The notes under the pieces were generated by a model. That model was not told where the DNA came from and did not search any database. It worked only from the letters and a program-made list of their open reading frames with translations. A program made the translations under genes and the position numbers. From an uncultured Paracoccaceae bacterium (GTDB taxonomy: Bacteria > Pseudomonadota > Alphaproteobacteria > Rhodobacterales > Rhodobacteraceae), in the NCBI GenBank assembly GCA_913041145.1, contig CAJWHE010000007.1, forward strand, positions 1-64,000: 64,000 bases of DNA, written 5' to 3'. Shown here piece after piece: positions 59,643 through 64,000 of the stretch. The stretch's first letter is position 1. Every line of letters starts with the position of its first letter.

Positions 59643-60230
59643 TCAAATACCATTTAGAAAAACCTTTACAGCAAAACGTGCATAGTTTCGTCTACCCTTT
59701 AAGCCTCGACCACCGTTCCAAGTATAATACCAATTTAACATTCCAAACAGAGACATTGTCGCCATACGAAGGCTCTCATCGTCCGCACTAAATACAGCTG
59801 GACGCGCCTCCTTTATAACAGCAGAAACGTACGACACTAATTTTCTCATTTCTCCTACTAATATTTTTTGGTCTTTAACATCCAATTGTCCAAGTGCATG
59901 TATTTGTAATTCATGCACTGCATCATTTCCTTGATATTGTATTAGGATCTCCTCAACCATATAGGCTAAATAGTCTTCAGCCGAGAGATCTAATCGCTTT
60001 AAACCAAGGACATGACTGGTCAATTGAGATAAATGTTGATCAAGAACAGCAAATAAAATTGCATTTTTACTTGGAAAATAATGATAAAGGGCCGCTTTAG
60101 ATGAGCCACACTCTTTGGCAACTTGAGCCATGGAGGCTCTATCAAACCCGACATCGGCAAATATTTTACTAGATGCAGTTAAAATCGCTACTCTCTTATT
60201 TTCATGATTTTTTGCAATTGTACGAGCCAC
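59643..60230 (-). CDS. paaR: TetR-family regulator, probable paa repressor
   Basis: A 195-residue TetR regulator. The helix-turn-helix is in the first 60 residues: SMAQVAKECGSSKAALYHYF (33-52), followed by PSKNAILFAVL. The C-terminal ligand domain shows the MFGMLNWYYTWNGG-like SLFGMLNWYYTWNGGRGL (near 158-175), typical of TetR proteins linked to aryl- or acyl-CoA catabolism such as PaaR. It starts 3 bp after the paaK stop codon, so it is co-transcribed with the phenylacetate genes and probably represses them until phenylacetyl-CoA appears; the ligand is inferred from context. Confidence 0.85.
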   Translation of the reverse strand: MARTIAKNHENKRVAILTASSKIFADVGFDRASMAQVAKECGSSKAALYHYFPSKNAILFAVLDQHLSQLTSHVLGLKRLDLSAEDYLAYMVEEILIQYQGNDAVHELQIHALGQLDVKDQKILVGEMRKLVSYVSAVIKEARPAVFSADDESLRMATMSLFGMLNWYYTWNGGRGLKGRRNYARFAVKVFLNGI

Positions 60231-60233
60231 GTT

Positions 60234-61532
60234 CTATCTCTCAACCCGATTATCTAATATACGTACTGCCTTACCTTCAGATCGAGGAACTTCACCAGTT
60301 TTTTTAATTTCAACTTTTGCAGAAATTCCAACAGTATCTTTTATTTTTGACGTAAGTAGTGAACTTAGATCTGTATCACTATGGCCACCTAAACTTTCAA
60401 CATGAACGGTCATTTGATCTAACCTTTTCACACGTGTTAACTCTAATTGAAAATGTGGGGCCAATCCTTTTACTGAAAGAATTTGCTCTTCTATCTGTGT
60501 TGGAAATACATTAACTCCACGCAAAATAATCATATCATCTGATCTCCCAGTAACTTTATCCATGCGGCGCATAGATCGTGCAGTACCAGGCCGTAACGTC
60601 GTTAAATCACGTGTTCGGTATCGAATTATTGGGAAGGCCTCTTTTGTTAATGACGTAAATAATAATTCACCACTCTCACCATCTGGCAAGCTATTGCCAC
60701 TACTTGGATCAACGATTTCTGGATAAAAATGATCTTCCCAAATATGTAAGCCATCTTTTGTTTCCACACACTCATTAGCTACACCTGGCCCCATTACTTC
60801 TGACAATCCATAAATATCTACGGCGTGCATATCAAAAGCATCCTCTATTTCGCGTCGCATAGCATTTGTCCAAGGCTCAGCTCCAAAAATACCTACATCT
60901 AGTGAGCACTCTCTTGGATCTAAGCCGTTTTTTCTAAACTCATCTAATATATTCAAAACATAAGATGGAGTGACCATAATTGTACTTGGCTTAAAATCCT
61001 CGATTAAAGTCACTTGCCTCGCAGTCATTCCACCTGAAACTGGAACTACTGTACACCCCAGTTCTTCAGCTCCATAGTGCGCCCCTAGCCCACCAGTAAA
61101 AAGACCATAACCATAAGCAATATGAACTAAATCACCTTTTTTTGTACCGGAAGCTCGCATTGATCTAGCCATAACTTTTGCCCATACGTCCAAATCATTT
61201 TTAGTGTATCCAACTACTGTCGGCTTTCCTGTTGTCCCCGAGCTAGCATGCACACGCGAGACCTCACTTCTGGGGACTGCAAACATTCCAAAAGGATAAT
61301 TATTTCGTAAATCTTGCTTGGTTGTGAGTGGAAATTTTTTAATATCCTCTAATCCAACCAAATGATCAGGATGCACACCAACGGAGTCAAATTTCTGTTT
61401 GTAAAAAGGAACATTATTGTAGGCGTGTCGCACTGACCACTTCATTCTCTGGAGCTGTAATGATGATATTTCATCTCGAGAAGCAAGCTCAATGGGGTCA
61501 AGGGTCTTAGGATCAGCTGTTAAATCTTTCAT
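60234..61532 (-). CDS. paaK: Phenylacetate-CoA ligase
   Basis: PaaK converts phenylacetate, CoA and ATP into phenylacetyl-CoA, the entry step of the aerobic CoA-dependent pathway. The 432-residue sequence has the adenylate-forming motif HASSGTTGKPTVVGYTKNDL (about 94-113), ending with TVVGYT as in PaaK, GIFGAEPWTNAMRREIE (about 213-229), IYGLSEVMGPGVANEC (about 239-254), GRSDDMIILRGVNVFPTQIE (about 328-347) and the catalytic C-terminal Lys in GEVPRSEGKAVRI. Length is normal for the family. It lies 23 bp after the paaI gene within a cluster of paa genes. Confidence 0.96.
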   Translation of the reverse strand: MKDLTADPKTLDPIELASRDEISSLQLQRMKWSVRHAYNNVPFYKQKFDSVGVHPDHLVGLEDIKKFPLTTKQDLRNNYPFGMFAVPRSEVSRVHASSGTTGKPTVVGYTKNDLDVWAKVMARSMRASGTKKGDLVHIAYGYGLFTGGLGAHYGAEELGCTVVPVSGGMTARQVTLIEDFKPSTIMVTPSYVLNILDEFRKNGLDPRECSLDVGIFGAEPWTNAMRREIEDAFDMHAVDIYGLSEVMGPGVANECVETKDGLHIWEDHFYPEIVDPSSGNSLPDGESGELLFTSLTKEAFPIIRYRTRDLTTLRPGTARSMRRMDKVTGRSDDMIILRGVNVFPTQIEEQILSVKGLAPHFQLELTRVKRLDQMTVHVESLGGHSDTDLSSLLTSKIKDTVGISAKVEIKKTGEVPRSEGKAVRILDNRVER

Positions 61533-61555
61533 TGTTTCCTCATTGACAGTTTAAA

Positions 61556-61975
61556 TTAAAATAAACTTCCCTCGACTTTACGGGAGAACCCACGCATTTC
61601 AACACACACTTTACCCTCTTGGTTCGTAACGCATACGTCGTATATCCCTGAGTTCCGACTTCTGCTAACTTCACGCGCTTCAGCATTTAAAACATCGCCT
61701 GACAAAATAGGTCTTAGGTAAGTAATCATGTTATGTTGGGCTACACATCTTTCATTATAACTGTTACACGCGAACGCAAAGGCACTGTCGGCAAGCGCAA
61801 AACTTACTGCTCCATGACAATTACCATGGCCATTGCAGTGTTGTTTCTCAACGGGCAGAGTTAATTGTGCATATCCCGGTGCAACACTCTCAATTTTCAT
61901 ACCAAACCACTTGGACGCAGCATCACTTTCCCACATGATTTTCGATGATTTTTCTGCAATTTCTTGTGAATTCAT
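61556..61975 (-). CDS. paaI: Hydroxyphenylacetyl-CoA thioesterase
   Basis: A 139-residue hot-dog thioesterase. The signature GHGNCHGAVSFALADSAFAF (about 51-70) contains the Asp (in ALADSAFAFA) that activates water in PaaI, and HNMITYLRPILSGDVL follows. PaaI hydrolyses dead-end ring-hydroxylated phenylacetyl-CoA compounds and so rescues CoA when the pathway stalls. The gene is packed 1 bp after paaG and 23 bp before paaK. Confidence 0.94.
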   Translation of the reverse strand: MNSQEIAEKSSKIMWESDAASKWFGMKIESVAPGYAQLTLPVEKQHCNGHGNCHGAVSFALADSAFAFACNSYNERCVAQHNMITYLRPILSGDVLNAEAREVSRSRNSGIYDVCVTNQEGKVCVEMRGFSRKVEGSLF

Positions 61976-61976
61976 T

Positions 61977-62771
61977 TTAGTTTCCTTCGAAATTTGGTTT
62001 TCGCTTTCCTAAGAATGCTCGAACGCCTTCTTTGTAATCATTACTACGACCACAAATTCCCTGAAATTTAGCCTCTTGAACTAAATGAGAATCGTAACTT
62101 TGATTTACAGAATTTTGAATGGCTATTTTGGTAAGCCCAAGTCCAATCGTGGGTCCATTTGCCAAGTTAACTCCCAACTGCCTTGCCTCGTCTAAAAATT
62201 CATTTTCTGTAACAGCCTTCCAGATCATGCCCCATTCAACCGCCTGCCTTGCTGGCAAAGGGTAAGCTGTCATTGATAATGCCTTGGCACGAGCTTCTCC
62301 TATCAATCTAGGCAACATCCAACTTCCACCTGCGTCAGGAATTAAACCAACTTTTGAAAAACTTTGTATAAACTTAGCCTTTTCATTTGCTATGACAATA
62401 TCACATGCAATTGCAATATTTACTCCTGCACCTGCCGCCACACCATTAACAGCACAAATGACAGGCTTTGGCATTTCTCTTATTAGTCTTACCAACGGGT
62501 TATAAAGCTCTGAGATGGTCTTTTCCAAGTCAGGCGCCTCACCCATGGTGTCAGGGTTTCGGTTTCCTAAGTCTTGTCCAGAACAGAAACCCCGTCCTCT
62601 ACCAGTAATCAAAATAGCGCGAGTGCCCTCATCATCCCTTGCGTGCTCTAAAGTACTAATTAACGCCCTACTCATCTCTTCATTAAATGCATTTAATTGA
62701 TCAGGTCTATTGAGATGTATCTCAAGCAATTGACCGTTCTCAATCTCAATAATAGTTTCACTTTCTTTCAT
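61977..62771 (-). CDS. paaG: 1,2-epoxyphenylacetyl-CoA isomerase
   Basis: A 264-residue crotonase-fold enzyme. PaaG rearranges the ring epoxide of phenylacetyl-CoA to oxepin-CoA and also moves double bonds later in the route. Seen are HLNRPDQLNAFNEEM (about 19-33), the oxyanion-hole segments GRGRGFCSGQDLGNRN (about 58-73), with CSGQDL typical of PaaG, and AVNGVAAGAGVNIAIACD (about 107-124), then FSKVGLIPDAGGSWMLPRL (about 140-158), in which the Asp of PDAG is the key acid/base residue. It is 26 bp after paaZ, in an operon. Confidence 0.95.
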   Translation of the reverse strand: MKESETIIEIENGQLLEIHLNRPDQLNAFNEEMSRALISTLEHARDDEGTRAILITGRGRGFCSGQDLGNRNPDTMGEAPDLEKTISELYNPLVRLIREMPKPVICAVNGVAAGAGVNIAIACDIVIANEKAKFIQSFSKVGLIPDAGGSWMLPRLIGEARAKALSMTAYPLPARQAVEWGMIWKAVTENEFLDEARQLGVNLANGPTIGLGLTKIAIQNSVNQSYDSHLVQEAKFQGICGRSNDYKEGVRAFLGKRKPNFEGN

Positions 62772-62797
62772 AATGAATACTCTCTTTCACAAGACAC

Positions 62798-64000
62798 TTA
62801 TTTCTTGCCGTAGGAACACATGGTCAAAAGCTCATACTGTGCAACTCTTTCATCACTCTGATTACTGATTTCAACCAACCACCTTACCTCACCATATTCG
62901 TTCGTACGACGCGTTTTTTTCATAACCGTTAATGTTGCATAGATCTCATCCTCTGGAGAGACAGGTTTCAAAAATATAAGGTTATTAAGTCCAGTATTTG
63001 CAAGCACAGGTCCCGGGTTTGGCTCAACAAAGAGACCTGCTGCAAATGCTATTAAGAGATAACCATGTGCCACGCGTCCAGGAAAAAATGGATTTTCCTT
63101 TGCAGCCACTTCATCCATATGCGCATAAAATAAATCTCCAGTGAAATTGGCAAAAAGTTCGATATCCTCTAAAGTAACTTTTCGTTTTTTAGTTGTTATC
63201 ATCTCACTAATTTTTAATTCTTCAAAAACTCGTTTGAATGGATGTGACGGAGATATACTCCTCTCGGCCCCTGATATATAACTCCCACTAATCGCTGTGA
63301 GTAAACTAGGGTGCCCTTGAACAGCCGTTCGCTGCATGTACTGCATAACCCCGCGAATACCGCCTAATTCCTCTCCTCCGCCAGCCCTTCCAGGCCCGCC
63401 ATGTACCATGTGAGGCAATGGAGCTCCGTGACCAGTTGCAGACTTGGATGAATTCAAATTATTAAAATATAATCTTCCATGCCAGGGTCCGCACTGATAG
63501 GATATTTCACGTGCAAATTCTCCCGAATTGGTGAACACTGAAGCAACAAGTGATCCTCCACCCTTGTTTAGCAAACGCGCCACATGCTCCAAATCTTTGT
63601 AACCCATAATTGTGGCCACTGGACCAAAGGCCTCTACACTGTGAACATATTCAGAGTTGTCAGGATCTTTGCAATGAAATACTAGTGGATTGAAAAAAGC
63701 TGTTTTTGTTAGTGCTTTTTGCGGAATTTCTCCTATTACGACTTCGGCTTCTTGAGCTAAAATCTTTACCTTTTCTAGAACATTGTCGTATTGAGTAGTG
63801 GATACTAATGGGCCCATACGCGTATCTTCATTTCTAGGGTCGCCTATAATAGTCTTAGAGAGCTTTACATCTAAGGCTGCGATAACTGGAGCAACCATTT
63901 TAAATGGAACAAAAATACGTCTAATAGCAGTACATTTTTGTCCAGCTTTCACAGTCAGTTCTCGTAGAACTTCTTTAATAAATACCCCAAAATCTTGGTC
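62798..64000 (-). CDS. paaZ: Bifunctional aldehyde dehydrogenase/oxepin-CoA hydrolase (5' end outside window)
   Basis: The frame is open to the window edge: 400 C-terminal residues of a protein that is about 680 in E. coli. The first visible part is the end of the aldehyde dehydrogenase domain, with its catalytic Cys in KAGQKCTAIRRIFVP (fragment residue 23) and the FGPVATIMGYKDL region. The last 140 residues are a MaoC-like hydratase domain with FTGDLFYAHMDE and FPGRVAHGYLLIAFAAGLF, carrying the Asp and His of the active site. PaaZ hydrolyses oxepin-CoA and oxidises the resulting semialdehyde. The internal GTG at 63952 is not a start: the sixteen codons before it fit the family. Confidence 0.95.
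   Translation of the reverse strand, partial: DQDFGVFIKEVLRELTVKAGQKCTAIRRIFVPFKMVAPVIAALDVKLSKTIIGDPRNEDTRMGPLVSTTQYDNVLEKVKILAQEAEVVIGEIPQKALTKTAFFNPLVFHCKDPDNSEYVHSVEAFGPVATIMGYKDLEHVARLLNKGGGSLVASVFTNSGEFAREISYQCGPWHGRLYFNNLNSSKSATGHGAPLPHMVHGGPGRAGGGEELGGIRGVMQYMQRTAVQGHPSLLTAISGSYISGAERSISPSHPFKRVFEELKISEMITTKKRKVTLEDIELFANFTGDLFYAHMDEVAAKENPFFPGRVAHGYLLIAFAAGLFVEPNPGPVLANTGLNNLIFLKPVSPEDEIYATLTVMKKTRRTNEYGEVRWLVEISNQSDERVAQYELLTMCSYGKK

Overview
The window looks like a chromosomal segment of an AT-rich, heterotrophic, probably marine alphaproteobacterium. The case rests on gene content: two complete TRAP transporters, a peptide-type ABC transporter, D-3-hydroxybutyrate dehydrogenase, paired HyuA/HyuB hydantoinase/oxoprolinase genes and a phenylacetate (paa) cluster, all with short intergenic gaps and frequent 4-base start/stop overlaps. 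I cannot fix a genus from sequence alone. I see no rRNA, tRNA, CRISPR array, insertion sequence, integrase or phage gene.

Layout. 1-5724: the last residues of an SDR enzyme, a small secreted protein, the translation pair rpsB-tsf with a structured rpsB leader, a pseudouridine-breakdown pair (sugar kinase plus psuG) and a DUF502 membrane protein. 5852-9580 (minus): TRAP operon dctP-dctQ-dctM followed by an Asp/Glu/hydantoin-racemase-like gene. 9756-12217: a GNAT acetyltransferase and an orphan YejA-like peptide-binding protein, then a strong candidate small RNA at 12323-12397. 12730-19989 (plus): a second, TakP-like TRAP transporter with enlarged membrane subunits, then bdhA and an acyl-CoA synthetase, together suggesting uptake and use of a hydroxy- or oxo-acid.

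19991-28479: gamma-glutamyltransferase, three M20 peptidases (two in tandem), an old-yellow-enzyme flavoprotein and an FAD oxidoreductase. 28476-47727 is the most unusual block. An IclR regulator leads a minus-strand operon with two separate HyuA/HyuB pairs and an SDR. Divergently, an SDR, a five-gene dipeptide-type ABC transporter, a polysaccharide-deacetylase/cyclic-imidase-like enzyme, an MFS carrier and a quinone-oxidoreductase-like gene run on the plus strand. The iclR promoter region holds a perfect 14-bp palindrome, and a 13/14 match lies upstream of the first TRAP operon, suggesting that the TRAP-racemase operon and the hydantoinase island are co-regulated. My reading is a system for importing and opening cyclic amides, imides or hydantoins; the substrate is not known.

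47808-58436: a small secreted protein, an M3 oligopeptidase, then a plus-strand cassette of a NicX-like ring dioxygenase, a NicD-like alpha/beta hydrolase, an acyl-CoA-dehydrogenase-fold enzyme and an acyl-CoA ligase. It converges on a minus-strand set (AhpD-like, M81 and amidohydrolase genes). 58600-64000 (minus): the distal part of a phenylacetate operon (paaZ, cut by the window end, then paaG, paaI, paaK and a TetR regulator) plus an EamA exporter. The ring-oxygenase genes paaABCDE are not present and would be expected beyond 64000.

All assignments come from reading translated sequences and motifs; no database search was run.
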